DNA from: Emiliania huxleyi CCMP1516
Lineage: Eukaryota; Haptophyta; Isochrysidales; Noelaerhabdaceae
Reading direction: 5' to 3'
Length of the DNA stretch: 64,000 nt
Assembly: GCF_000372725.1 (NCBI RefSeq)
Contig: NW_005200517.1
Location: 72,757-136,756, forward strand
The position numbers and the translations under genes are program-made. Every line of letters begins with the position of its first letter. Position 1 is the stretch's first letter. This document shows positions 33,096-43,428 of this stretch, piece by piece. The notes beneath the pieces are model-generated. The model did not search any database. It worked only from the letters and a program-made list of their open reading frames with translations, and had not been told where the DNA came from.

Positions 33096-33640
33096 TTCAC
33101 AGGAAAATCCTGTGAAGAAAAGCGGAGAAAAAAACAGAAACCTTTTCTGCCTCGGCCTTAGCCGTCGGTACTCCGAAAGCGTGCTATCCAAGTAGCACGC
33201 AGCCGGGTCCCGAAGGTGTCCCATCCCAAATTCGTGCTGTCGACAGACCAGATTCGTGGTCCCTTGGTCGACTACACCCGCCTTTGGACGGTAGCCCGAC
33301 ACAATACATTTGTCTGTCTTTTTGGATTTTTGGTTCGTCTGGGTAAGGGTTTTGCAAGAAACCTCCTCACCACTGCGAACACTGTCTTGCTCGTAGGAGC
33401 CGTTCGTCCTTTGTCCGAGCAAACGCGCTCGTTCTCGCCAAGGAGGGGGAGCCAACCAGTTTAGACCAGTTGAGCACTTGAGCACTGGATAGGGTCGGTT
33501 CCGCATGGTACGGGACCCCTCGATCGTCTCGCCCACCCTCACTGGTGTGTTCATTGGGGGGGGTCATAACAAACACGGTACAGGATCGAGGTGCACGCTG
33601 CCGAAGCAGTGTCGTCCCCCCTCTCCCCGACGGCGATGAC
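33096..33640. other. Intergenic, no gene seen
   Basis: Contains small hairpins (GCGTGCTATCCAAGTAGCACGC at 33178-33199 and accagtttagaccagtt-type palindromes near 33465). No coding signal. Confidence 0.4.
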
Positions 33641-33719
33641 CAGTTTAGACCACTGCTAAACACGACCAGATTAGTCCTGTTTACGATAAACTGGGTCTAA
33701 ACCGAGTGCGGGTCAGGAG

Positions 33720-34380
33720 GCCCTAAAACGGTGGGAGGGGTAGGGGTGCCGCTGTAGGGGTGTGGAGGGGTCGGGAGGGCGGGAGTGTGGACCGTGACCT
33801 AAAGCCCTCCACCGATAGAGGTGTCAGGCGGCAGGGCCCAGGAGGGGTGGGGGCTTGGAGGGCTGGCCAAAAGCGAGGCGTGGGAGGGGTCCAGTGGGCT
33901 AGAGAGGGCTGGAGGGGTCGGAGGGGGCTAGAGGGGCCGGAGGGGCTGTGCGGATGGAGGGGTCTGGAGGGCTCGGGGGGCTTGGAGGGCTCAGAGGGTG
34001 TCGTCCGGCAAGAGGGTCCCTAGCGCGAGGGGTGGGGCTCGGGAGGGGTGGAGAGCTCGGAGGGCTCGGAGGGCTCGGAGGGCAGAGAGGCACGAGGGTG
34101 GCGCTGGAGGGCTCGGGAGGGCTCGGGAGGGCTCATGAGGGATGGAGTGCCCGGAGGGCTCGGAGGGGCGAGCCACCGAGCCGGGCTCGGGGGGCTCGGA
34201 GGGGTCGGAGGGGTCGGAGGGGTCGGAGGGGTCGGAGGGCTCGGGGGGCTCGGAGGGCTCGCGGAGGGGTGTGGAGGGGTCGGAGGGGTCGGAGGGGTCG
34301 GAGGGGTCGGAGGGGTCGGAGGGGTCGGAGGGGTCGGAGGGGTGTGGAGGGGTGTGGAGGGCTCGGAGGGCTCGGTTAAA
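33720..34380. repeat. GGAGGGGTCGGAGGG minisatellite
   Basis: Dense repeats of ggaggggtcg and ggagggctcg, nearly pure purine-pyrimidine strand asymmetry. Weaker complementary C-rich repeats follow at 35130-35640, so the two arms could pair. Confidence 0.85.
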
Positions 34381-34940
34381 GATACCTGCAGGCATACGGA
34401 AGTGGTGCAATACACATCATGAGGCGTTTCCGTGGTCTGACGTCTGTGCGCGGACGGCCCGGGGAGCGCCTGCGGGCGCTATTTTAACCTGCCCCGACAG
34501 AGTCTCTCGATACGGCGCGCGGCGGCGCCGCACCCAGCAAGCTGGGGCCGCTCCTTACGGACTCGTCGCTGCGCTCCTCAAGGCAAACACGAAGCGCGTT
34601 TGGTATTCGAAATACCTGGGGTTTCCGCTAAAACGGAAGCGCCACAGCCTCCAGACACACACACTCATATGGAGCTCCTCGCTCGCCCGCCTGGCGGCGG
34701 CAGCGGCCATGGCGACGCTGACGGCGGCGGCACTCGTGGCGGTGACACTCGTGGCCGCGGCGGCGCCTGGGCAGCAGAGAGAGCTGTCGCTGCAGTGCTG
34801 GCGGCAGCTGGCGGCGGCGGCTGGGGGCGGCGGCTGGCGGCGACATTGCTGGCGGCAGCATGCGGGGGCGGCGCTGCTGTGGCGGCGAGGGGGCGGCGTT
34901 GCAGCGCCCTGCCGCAGCAGGCCCGCCCGGATAGCACTGG

Positions 34941-34994
34941 CAGTCTGCCGGCGCGGCCGGCGCATTCGAATGCGCCCGCCGCGCCGGCAGACTG
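34941..34994. repeat. 54-base near-perfect palindrome
   Basis: Arms of 24 bases pair at 23 positions around the centre TTCGAA (34965-34970). Left arm begins CAGTCTGCCGGCGCGG. Confidence 0.85.
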
Positions 34995-35814
34995 TTGGAT
35001 GGCCACAGTCGCGAACGTGGGTGAAGTCGTGCGGCGCAGAGACCAGCTCATTCGCCGTCGCCGGTCCCTCGATCACGGGCGCCGTCGCCGGTTGACCCGC
35101 GTCCATGGGCGGATTCAGCAGGCCTGCAGCCCTCCAGCCCTCTAAACCCCTCCGACCCCTCTAACCCTCTCGTGGCGGGCACTCTCGGAAGCTCCGCGCC
35201 ATTCTTTTTTTGCGACCCCTCCCGGAGGCCCTTCCGACCCCTCTCGAGCCCTCCCGCCACGAAGATCCTCTCTTTGTCCGACCGTCCCTCCGAGCCCACC
35301 CGGCGCCCGAGCCCTCTTGCCTACCACCCGAGCTCGGGGGGGGGCGCGAGCCCTCCTGGACCCCACCACCCCTCCCGCCTCGCCCAGCCCTCCTGACCCC
35401 TCTCCCTGGTGGACCGCTCCACCCTCCCAGCGCGCTAGCCCTATGGGACCCTGTGGAGCCCTCCCGACGCCGATCCGACGGGGACCCCTCCAGCCCTGTG
35501 GGCTGGCGAGCCCTCCGGTCGGAGGGGTGGAAGTGGGAGGGCTCGAGGACGGACCCCTCTCGCTCCGGGAGGGTGGAGGGGTGGAGGGTGGAGGGGTGGA
35601 GGGGTGGTTGAGCCCTCTAGCTCTATCGATATAGCCCTACCCCTCCCGCCGTTTTAGGGCTTGCTGACCCGCTATGTCTAAACCTGGTATGTGTAATGGG
35701 GTCCCCCCCCCCCCGCGCAGCGCGCACCTCCCCCCCCCCAGCTCCCCTCTCTGTGACGAGAGAGACGCGGCTCTCAGCGGCACGCGCAAGCGTCAGCGTC
35801 CGTGCCTCTTTTCG

Positions 35815-36010
35815 CGCTGGTCGAGGTTGTGCATGGCAATCTTGACCGTCTCGAGGGACGAGGGTCCCATGCGGCCGCGTCGAGGGACTCTTCCGACAGC
35901 TTCACCGTGTCGAAGATCTGCTTGCAGAAGCCGCCGCGCGTCCCCTCATCTTTCGCGCGGTACGTCGGGAGTGAGGCCAGGAACAGCGCCTGGAAGCATT
36001 TGGTGAGGGG
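35815..36010 (-). pseudogene. Possible coding fragment inside the inverted-repeat element
   Basis: Minus-strand frame reads VEQWYSLPLTKCFQALFLAS and on to FCKQIFDTVKLSEESLDAA, protein-like in composition, then loses its frame. Family not recognised. Probably captured host or transposon exon. Confidence 0.3.
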
Positions 36011-36049
36011 CAGTGAGTACCACTGCTCGACCCAACACCACTTCTACTA

Positions 36050-36257
36050 GCGAGCGTACCTTTGCGACCGGCTGCTGATGCACTTCGACGACGGCATGGA
36101 CGAGATCATCACGCTGCCCGACGACACCGTGCGCCTGACCGGCGAGGCTGTTGTTGCGCGGTGCAAGTGTGCCCGGTGTGCTGTCCGGCCCGAGGCAGAG
36201 GATGGCGGCTGTACGCTGCCGCTTCCGCAGCCAGCGCGGCCGCGGCGGCGGAGCTAG
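36050..36257 (+). pseudogene. Tudor-like exon fragment
   Basis: Follows an acceptor-like tactag. Reads AYLCDRLLMHFDDGMDEIIT, then LPDDTVRL and a CKCARC pair. The FDDG..E....LPD pattern fits half of a Tudor-like domain. No start, and no matching upstream exon on this strand. Confidence 0.35.
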
Positions 36258-36558
36258 CCCAGGGGCGCCCTAAACCGGGTCTGAACCTGGTATGTGTAAT
36301 AGGGTCCCCCACCCAGGCCGACCCCTGTTTAGACCCAGTTTATCGTAAACTAAACAGGACTAATCTGGTTCATGTTCAGCGGTGGTCTAAACTGAGTCTA
36401 AACATGGTCTAAACTGGTTCGCCGTGCACCCTCATTCGCCAGCTGCGTTCTCGGGTCGGGCTATTTTTCAGTGTATGTGTTTTTAAAAGAGAGAGGGGGG
36501 GTTGTGATGTGGCTCTTACGTACATTCCCGTAGGAGGACTCTGCTGACAGGGTTTGCG

Positions 36559-37112
36559 ATGAGGAGCGACCCGGAGGGTTTCTCGGAGGTTAGTGCACCA
36601 CTAGCCGCCGAAGCGCAAGCGCTTGGAGCAAGAGAACTGCGACGGATCGGTCTCATACTAGCACCCCACCTCGCGAACCGAGGTTTTTGCGCGCTACTTT
36701 CTTTTTTCCGTTTTTGCTCGTTTTTCATGTCGGGCAAGCACTGGCGCGCCTGACGCGCCCGCGGCGCGCCGTGACCCTGCAGCCCGTCCCGACCCAATCG
36801 CCCGTGCGCAGGGCCCGATACATCACCAAGGCGCGGCTCGACTTCAACCCATTCTCGTCGGGATCGACGCTCGGCTTCCTCGCAGAGCTCAAGGCGAAGA
36901 GCGTCAGGGAGGCGGTGCCGAAGATGGAGGTGACCATCAACCGCGTGACGGACGCCGCTGCTCCTCCGCGCCTGATGCTGACTTTTGTCGACGGCCGGGA
37001 GACGCCAGTCGACCTGGGGAAACTGAGCGTAAAGGACGCGTTTGCGCAGATAGAGCTGGAGACTGGGAGGCTAGACCTAGAAGCCATGCGTCGCGGGAAG
37101 CCCTGGCTATAG
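36559..37112 (+). CDS. Probable mitochondrial ribosomal protein mL53
   Basis: Proposed exons 36559-36588 and 36783-37112, GT-AG, 119 aa. The second exon reads ARYITKARLDFNPFSSGSTL, then KAKSVREAVPKMEV, then PRLMLTFVDGRETPVDLG. The opening beta strand ending in FNPFS, the PK..V strand and the L.F.DG turn match the small thioredoxin-like protein mL53 of the mitochondrial large subunit. The open frame runs further up to a non-ATG codon only, so an upstream first exon is needed; the one proposed (MRSDPEGFSE) is a guess that fits phase. Length agrees with the family. Confidence 0.55.
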
Positions 37113-37796
37113 TATAGCGTAGGTTGTGTGTCTCCGGACTACTACGGGGCTCCAGTGACTCCGCCCACTCGTGTGCGCTTGGTATGAGGTGTCTAGCTAG
37201 TAACGCCGCGCTCTCGTCGTCACTGGCTCACTCGCGCCGTTGTGCACAGTGTGCACTCTACTGGATCGACGGCTGCAGCTCGCGCAGGGACCACCGACGC
37301 TGTCCCCCAGGCTGCGGACCAGCCGTGCGGGCGTCGGCCTCGCGCGTCGCGGCAGTCATGGAAATCTCTATGAGTCTTCTTCGAGAGATCGTTGAGGAAT
37401 TGAGCGGAGTGACAGTGAGACCTGCAGATTTAAGGGCAGGTCTCAGTCTCTAGTCCCGCCCTTGAGATCTCCCAAATCTTCGTCGAGACTTCAGCCACGA
37501 AATCTCAGTCTTCCCGTCGCTCGGTGTGAGTTTCTAGAGGAAGCGCGTGAGATCTCAAATGGCCAAGATTCCTAAATGCTTTTCGCTTTGGGAGTTTGAG
37601 ATTTCGATGAGGGGTGGGTAAGACTGAGACTGCCAAGCAAGAGAGATTCCGTTTTCGATGCAGAATGCTTTGAACTTCCTCAACCTTCCTTCGCCTTTAT
37701 TTTCGAAAAACATCGCTTGCGGACGACCGAAAAATCTAGGGGGCAGCGTGACTCGAGATTTGAGATTGAGACTGAAAGCAGCACGCTCGGCTTGCA
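37113..37796. other. Intergenic with AAATCTC-type repeats
   Basis: Scattered gagatctc, aaatctc and gagtttgagatttc units at 37380-37760, the left counterpart of the array at 38640-39050. No gene seen. Confidence 0.45.
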
Positions 37797-38487
37797 ATGC
37801 TTTGCGCCGCCGACACCGTCCATCTCGCCGCCGGCCTGAGGCGGTTCTCCACGAAGCTGTGGCCGCTCAAGAGTGAGGACGAGATCGTCGCGCTTCTCCT
37901 CGGCATGGCCCGCTACCCAGTCGACACACCCGACCGCGCAGAGCTCATCGCTGCCGACATGCAAACAAAGCACGCGTCCACGACCATCAACATCCTCGTC
38001 AGCAGCATCGAGAGCGAGGCAGGCATCAGCGCTCTCGTGGATCTTCTCGATCGCAAGCGCTTCCATGAGCAGGAGAAATCCACGCCGCTCCACCTGGTCC
38101 CGCAGATTGCGTGCCTTGTGGTCAGCGACGAGCCCGTCCATCCAACCGTATACTGCACGCACGGGCGCTTTGACGGGCTCCTCTACTGCAAGCGCTGTCC
38201 AAATTGTCGCGCCAAGCACAACCTCTCATATGCCGAGGAGTCAACTCGGCTGGCTCAGGGCAAGCAGGTGCCGTATGACGGCGCGATGGATCGGACTCGC
38301 ATCTCGCAAGTACGTCCAGCTGTCGCGAGACATCATCTTTGAGGGCGAGATGCTGTGGCGCCTCGACACGCAGATGCTCCACTCGCACACCGGCTTTGAG
38401 CCGTACGCCAAGGAGTGGACGGCCTTTGCCGACGAGCCGCCGCAGCTGGTCGAGCCTTTGCGGATGCGCTGTCCCACGCCTGGCTAA
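37797..38487 (+). pseudogene. KDZ transposon cysteine-cluster (CxC) fragment
   Basis: The first frame reads HLVPQIACLVVSDEPV, VYCTHGRFDGLLYCKRC, then CRAKHNLSYAEES. It then continues one frame over as KYVQLSRDIIFEGEMLWRLD and HSHTGFEPYAKEW. The order of a C..HG strand, a C..C knuckle, and an F.E..L..L......H..TGFE.Y helix fits the CxC cluster that precedes Kyakuja-Dileera-Zisupton (KDZ) transposases, which are known from fungi and algae. The frame breaks near 38300, so this is a decayed DNA transposon piece. No catalytic domain follows. AAATCTC repeats flank it on both sides. Confidence 0.5.
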
Positions 38488-38639
38488 AGCCTTTCATCTA
38501 ATTCGGCGTAGACCGCGCGCACAGCGCGCTCCGTGCTTGCAGACCGCCCTGGCGGACTCATTTACACTTCCAAGCTCAAGCCAGGCGCCGCAGGCCATAA
38601 AGAGGAGCGCAGATTAGAATGGCGCCGCAGGCTCCCCGG

Positions 38640-39050
38640 GCCCCAAATCTCAATCTCAAATCTCAATCTCAAATCTCAGACCTCAGACCTCAATCTCCCT
38701 GCCTGCAGGTCAAACCCACCCAAGCCTTCTAGAAGCTTCGAGGCTCTTGTCAGTATTCACACCGCAAATCTCCAAATCTCAGCTCTCAAATCTCTAGGTT
38801 GGAAGGCCGTCCAAATCTTCAGTCTCAAATCTTGGATCTCGAGCGAACTCGACCGCAGATTCCTTTTGGTGTGGGAAATCTCATTCCTCAAGTCTCTGGT
38901 CTCTAATCTCAAAGTCTCCCACCGGAGGCCGAGTGACTGTGAGGTCTTAAGTCTCAAATCTCTGGTCTCAAATCTCTAGGTAGCACTGTAGCCCCGAGTG
39001 GAGTCTTTCAAATCTTTAAGCTCTCAATCTCTAAAAAAGACTAGAGACTT
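38640..39050. repeat. AAATCTC degenerate array
   Basis: Many copies of ctcaaatctc and ctcagacctc in irregular spacing. Confidence 0.8.
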
Positions 39051-40197
39051 CCATTACCCCGTCGCGGCGGCGGCGGCGGCGCACGCACCGTGGGGGGCTT
39101 TTGGTGGGCACCGAGCAGTGGAAGGAGCAGGCGAGCACCCCGGGCGGCGGGGGACGGGCTGGCGCGCAGTCCGCAGCGCGGCTGCGCGCAGTGCGAGACA
39201 GCAGACAGCAAAGAACCTCCTGCTGCTCCCCCGTCCTCGCGACTGTGCGCATGATGAAAACGGGCCGCAGCACTCGTGCACTCCGGGGGGAAAATCTGCT
39301 GACCCTCAGTGAGCAACTCAGCGCTGCGCAGCGGCTCTCCCGCGACCCCGGCCCCTCTCGTAGCCGCAGCCGCAGCCGCAGCCCCAACTCTTGCCGCTCT
39401 TCTGTGTCGGGTTGTGACGAGGGTGAGGGGGGACGGATTGAAGATCCCTCCACACCAAGATCGTGCAGGGCGGGGACACATGCACATGCACATGTCCCGA
39501 AATCCCATCTCGTCTAGAGATTGACCGTTTTATTTATGAGATTTATTTAACAGCGCTCGCAAGCTCGCAACAGCTCAATAAAACGGGTCAACGACCTACA
39601 TCTCCGTGCTAGCAGTTCCCGCACACAGGGCCACTTTCCTATCTCAATAGTCAATAGATCAAGAGAGAGTTTGTGTTTGTCAGCTCAGTGCATGCAACAT
39701 GCAACCCCCCCTGGATGCCCACATGAGAGAGACTGGTTGATCTTAGGTATGTTGTTAGCAGATCAAGACACAGCCCTCGCATGCCGGGCGAATAGGCAGG
39801 TCACAGACCCCCCCCTTCCCGATGAACGTGGGTCATGGGTGGGTGATCTGTTCAAAACGCTACTTCCTTGTACTTGTACTTGTACTTGTACTTGTTGTAG
39901 TCACCACGATCGATGCGAGGACGCAAGTCCACACCAAACTCGGCCATTCCAACGGCCAGACCGCTCGCTTAAGATAAGGCTGATTGGCTAGACGAGTGGT
40001 CTACCTCCGACGGGGCGGTCTGGATCACGGGGGATGACATCCTGCCTCCCGGCACGCCGGGAGGAGGTGGTTGCTCCGCCGCCGGACCCCCCCCCCCACC
40101 ACCACCCTCGCCCAGGGATTTACAACGCTGTCTCAAGGTCCGACCTGTGCAAGTGGGCTCTGCCTGCGCTCGGCACCGGGCACCGCCTCGGCATACA

Positions 40198-40260
40198 AAA
40201 TGCGCCTGCGGGCGGACCCTTACAGATCACAGATCACACAGAGCCCTCACACAGAATCAC
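40198..40260 (+). repeat. Dispersed block B, copy 1
   Basis: Contains GCGCCTGCGGGCGGACCCTT followed by ACAGATCACAGATCACACA. The same block occurs at 62858-62900. Confidence 0.8.
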
Positions 40261-40640
40261 AGCGGGAGGAAAGCGGCGAGTCGCAATTCCAGGGGTCGTC
40301 GTGGCGGGCCACCCTGTCCAGAGAGGCATGGATGCCAATCTGGGGTCTTTCGACCGAGTCTATGAGCCCTGGCCGCCTCCCGGTTGTGGTAAGGTTGAGC
40401 AACCGAGCGTGGGACGGAGAGATGGTGCGGCGGGGTACGGGTGTTCCAGGGGATCACGACACGCACCGACCCTTCACGAGCCGAAAGGCTGTGCCCGGGG
40501 AAGGCACAGTAATCCGGCACGCGTTGGGCGCCCCATGCCGTCCGTTTGGCGGCTAGGTAGGTCGGTCGGCTCAGTCAGGGCCCCGTCCGTCCACTTCCCT
40601 CCCACTTGGCGCGTGATGGTTGATACATGCACATGCACAC

Positions 40641-40716
40641 ATGCAGAAAGGCGAAGAACACCCTGCTGGCTCGGACTGGACACCGACGCGGTATGGGTGG
40701 GTGGACGCGGGACAGA
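40641..40716 (+). repeat. Dispersed block A, copy 3
   Basis: AAAGGCGAAGAACACCCTGC, TGGCTCGGACTGGACACCGA, then GCGGTATGGGTGGGTGGACG. It lies just before the splice acceptor of the next gene, in the same direction. Confidence 0.75.
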
Positions 40717-40748
40717 GAGACGACCAGCGCCTTTGTTTCTCTTCACAG

Positions 40749-41722
40749 CTAGCATCCGCGACTTCTCAAAGCGAACGCCGCGCGAACGGCTTTGCGGACG
40801 GATGCGGGAGGTCTGCCACGACGGCGGGCCATGGCCGTGCCACAACGCGACGCGATGCGGAACCCACCTCGACTGCAGCAGCGTCCTACAGGTCCGCCGG
40901 CATCGCCTCTGCGCGGAGACCTTCGAGGAGGTTCTCGGTTACTTGCCGAGCGTATCCCTGAGAGGCATGACAGTGGCGGAGGGCTGCCCGGCCAGCTGCA
41001 ATATGTGCGGAGCTGACGACCGCCACCACCACCACCCTGCACCACCCGGCGTACCGACACCACAGCCGCCGTCCCCGCCGCCGCCGTCGCCGCCACCGCC
41101 ACCGCCGTCGCCGTCGCCGCCTCCCTCTGCATCGCCTAAGGAGCTGAAGGATCCTAAGGAGGGTGCGATGTCGGCGAGAGCGGCCGAGATCGCGGCGCAG
41201 AAGAACGCGGCCGCCGAGGCAGCGCGCCTCGCCGCCGAGGCGGTCGCGAAGCGCGAGGCGGCGCGGCGCGAGGCGGCGCGCGGCGAGGCCGCCCGGCGCG
41301 AGGCGGCGAGGGAGGAGCGGGCGGAGGCGGCGAGGGAGGCGGCGAGGGAGGCGGCGCGGGAGGCGGCGCACCGTGGCCCGCGCCCCCCGCGGGCGCAGCA
41401 GATCGACCGCCTCGAGGCGCAGCTCCGCTCTGCCCTCGGCGCGGCAGATGCGCTCGGCCTGCTCGCCGGCGCGGGAGGGCTCGTCCTCTGCTACGTTGCG
41501 AGAAGGCTGCGCCGGAGGGGCGACGAGCTTCAGGCGCACGAGCCGCCGACGGCCACCCCCGTGATGGTGCCCCTCGCCGTCGTGCGCGGGGCAGGCAGCG
41601 AGGAGGCGGCGCAGGGCCGCGGCGAGAGGGCGCCGATGGTTGTGCGCTCGAGTGAGGGGCAGGCCCCCGCGGGGTGGGGAGGGTGGCTCGCCTCCGCCTT
41701 CCGGCGGCAGGGTGGCGCGTGA
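40749..41722 (+). CDS. Cys-rich, Pro-rich, coiled-coil membrane protein, 5' exon missing
   Basis: Starts at an acceptor-like site (tctcttcacag at 40748); the first exon was not found. Order: a Cys-rich segment (CHDGGPWPCHNATRCGTHLD, ending GCPASCNMC, ShKT-like), a His and Pro-rich linker, an Ala/Glu/Arg coiled coil with EAAREAAREAA repeats, a single membrane span (ALGLLAGAGGLVLCYVA) followed by RRLRRR, and a short tail. The layout suggests an extracellular ShKT-type head on a stalk with a C-terminal anchor. Function unknown. A signal peptide should be in the missing exon. Confidence 0.55.
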
Positions 41723-42594
41723 GGATCGACATCGTTTACCGCGGGGCGGCGGGCGCTTGAGTGTGATGTGTCGGTGTGTTTGGATCGTATTACTATTAGG
41801 GGCGTGTGTGGGTCTCGTCTCTCCCACGTGTGCGCTGCGTGCCACGTCTAGTGTGTGTCAGAACCGCGCGGGGGGGGGGGGGGAAGAGAGGAGGAGGAGG
41901 CGTGCGGCCTCGTCGGGTGGGGATGTGGTTGACGAGCTAGCGTACTCTGATCGCTGATATTACGACACCTGCGCCCCCAGGGGCCCTTTCCTCTCGGCCC
42001 TTTCGCCATATGGCCAACAGTGCTCGAACTTTACCGGTATGGCTAGTTCCATTTCACTCTGACACGCTAATCTTGAAAACGTCCAACGGAGCTCCGTGTT
42101 GCTCCCAGCGCCCTCCCCCGCGCTTCCTGCGGCCCTAGCCGATGATACTAGCATGGGAGGTCATCTGGCTACCGCGAGAGCGACCCAACTCGTCGACATC
42201 GTCCGATGATGGTGCCGCAAAGTCAGCCTTCGGAGGCTATCGTGGGGTCGAGCCGGCAGTAGCCGTGACATGTGGTTCCACCACCCCTCGTAGGCTTTGC
42301 CTCTGACCGCCACCGTTCCCAGGCTGCCTAATGGGATGGAAAGGAAGGCTCGGCGAGCGTATAGAAGCGTGCTCGACCTCGTCGTGGCAACCTGCACGGC
42401 AGCGCTGGCAGGCGCGATGAGCGTCGTGCCACCTGACCCGAGAGGGGTCGCAGGCGTCGTACCGAGCGTGTCGAGACCGTGTCCTGATGTGATCTGCACG
42501 GGTGAGTCACGTCGGCGTCAAAGGAGCGACGTGCGACCTGTCCGAGCTTGATCTCCGATCTCAGCGGCGTCGAGTCGTCTCCGGCGCGCAACAA

Positions 42595-42726
42595 ATGTAC
42601 CTCCCCAGGACGCGCAGAGGCTGCTGCGACCCCGCTGAGTGGACGGCGTCACACCGCGCCACCTGCTGTGTGACGCCGTCTACTCGGCGGGGTCGCAGCT
42701 GCCTCTGGAAGGCACCGAGAGGTACA
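42595..42726. repeat. Long hairpin
   Basis: Arms CAGAGGC, CTGCGACCCCGC, GACGGCGTCACAC pair with GTGTGACGCCGTC, GCGGGGTCGCAG, GCCTCTG, and outer GTACCTC pairs with GAGGTAC. About 130 bases in all with a loop of about 13. Confidence 0.85.
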
Positions 42727-42894
42727 ATAGTGCGCAAATGTGGTCAAAATCAAGGTTTTGTAACGCGAGCTGTGCCACAGTGAAATGGAACTAGCCTATG
42801 GGAGTTTTTGGCTAATCAAACCCTAGGCCTGCACTAATCAAAAAGTGGTATGGGATACCACCTGCCTCACGGAAACCAAAGCGAGTCCGAGTGC

Positions 42895-42990
42895 ATTTTT
42901 GTAGCTAAATCGGCGAAATCGGCAAAATACCCGGTATTTTGCGGGTATACCTGCAGAAACCCAGGTATACCCGGGTAATACCCGCACTTT
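42895..42990. repeat. ATACCCGGTATTTTGC repeat, copy 2
   Basis: AAATACCCGGTATTTTGCGG and CCAGGTATACCCGGGTAATA. Lies inside the insertion of the nested element. Confidence 0.7.
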
Positions 42991-43428
42991 TGCATGGCTT
43001 CGCCTCCTGGGACCACACCCACAGCCGCTACACTAATCAACACTCCGCATACCACTTTTCGCATACCACTATACCATATACCACTTCAAAGTTAATCAAA
43101 ATATCACCAAATACCGGTCTCATACCGGTAAAGTTCGAGCACTGATGGCCAACGTCTTTCGCCTGGTTGAGGTTGTGTGTGGTTCGTGGAGGTAGCTGGT
43201 TGTGCGCATGCGTGTGCGGGGCGGCGCGCGCCGGCCGCCGCGCGCGCCGTGCGCCCGCCGGGCGCCGCTCTGAGCACGCCACGGGCAGCTCTCTCGCGAC
43301 ACCCAGTATAAGGACGAAGAGCGGCGAGCTACTCTATCCCCACCCTCTTAGTTCCCACCACACCAATGGAGGGGGTCGGGGAGAGCCGCGCGCGCCACGT
43401 GCGCGACGCGCAATGCTGCCACAAGCTG

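Larger units (their letters stand above)
33641..36393. mobile_element. 2.75-kb element with long inverted ends
   Basis: The ends at 33641-33703 and 36327-36393 are inverted copies over about 60 bases (CAGTTTAGACCAC, then CCAGATTAGTCCTGTTTA, then CGATAAACTGGGTCTAAAC). A second inverted pair lies inside (33695-33745 and 35634-35681, core GCCCTAAAACGG). The core is a G-rich minisatellite. A segment at 35690-36280 is bracketed by 30-base direct repeats (CCTGGTATGTGTAAT) and carries coding fragments. No transposase seen. Target duplication not resolved. Confidence 0.65.
38488..40748. other. Repeat-rich intergenic region
   Basis: AAATCTC array at 38640-39050, TTTATT tracts at 39525-39590, a TTGTAC microsatellite at 39866-39900, block B at 40198-40260 and block A at 40641-40716. 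The plus frame open from 40034 is not convincing before 40749. Confidence 0.45.
42012..43150. mobile_element. Inverted-repeat element with its right end split by an insertion
   Basis: The left arm 42012-42058 is continuous. Its inverse is found in two blocks, 42779-42796 (18 of 18 bases) and 43122-43150 (28 of 29), separated by 325 bases of foreign sequence. The insert has its own weak inverted ends (AAAAGTGGTATG / CATACCACTTTT) and carries the ATACCC repeat. No coding capacity recognised. Confidence 0.7.
41723..43428. other. Intergenic with a nested inverted-repeat element
   Basis: Holds the element at 42012-43150 with its hairpin and insertion. Minus frames such as 42161-42499 give proteins of no recognised family. 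No gene called. Confidence 0.5.

Noticed and set aside
32108-33100. 330-codon minus-strand frame across the Mutator-like element
   Set aside because: It runs through both terminal inverted repeats, is low in recognisable features and has no transposase motif. GC-rich sequence gives long chance frames.
33948-34422. Gly/Arg-rich frames in both strands at 33.9-34.4 kb
   Set aside because: They are translations of the minisatellite, open in several frames at once.
36687-37112. Start of the mL53-like gene at 36687 with a signal peptide
   Set aside because: The first codon there is TTG. A short upstream ATG exon with GT-AG splicing was preferred.
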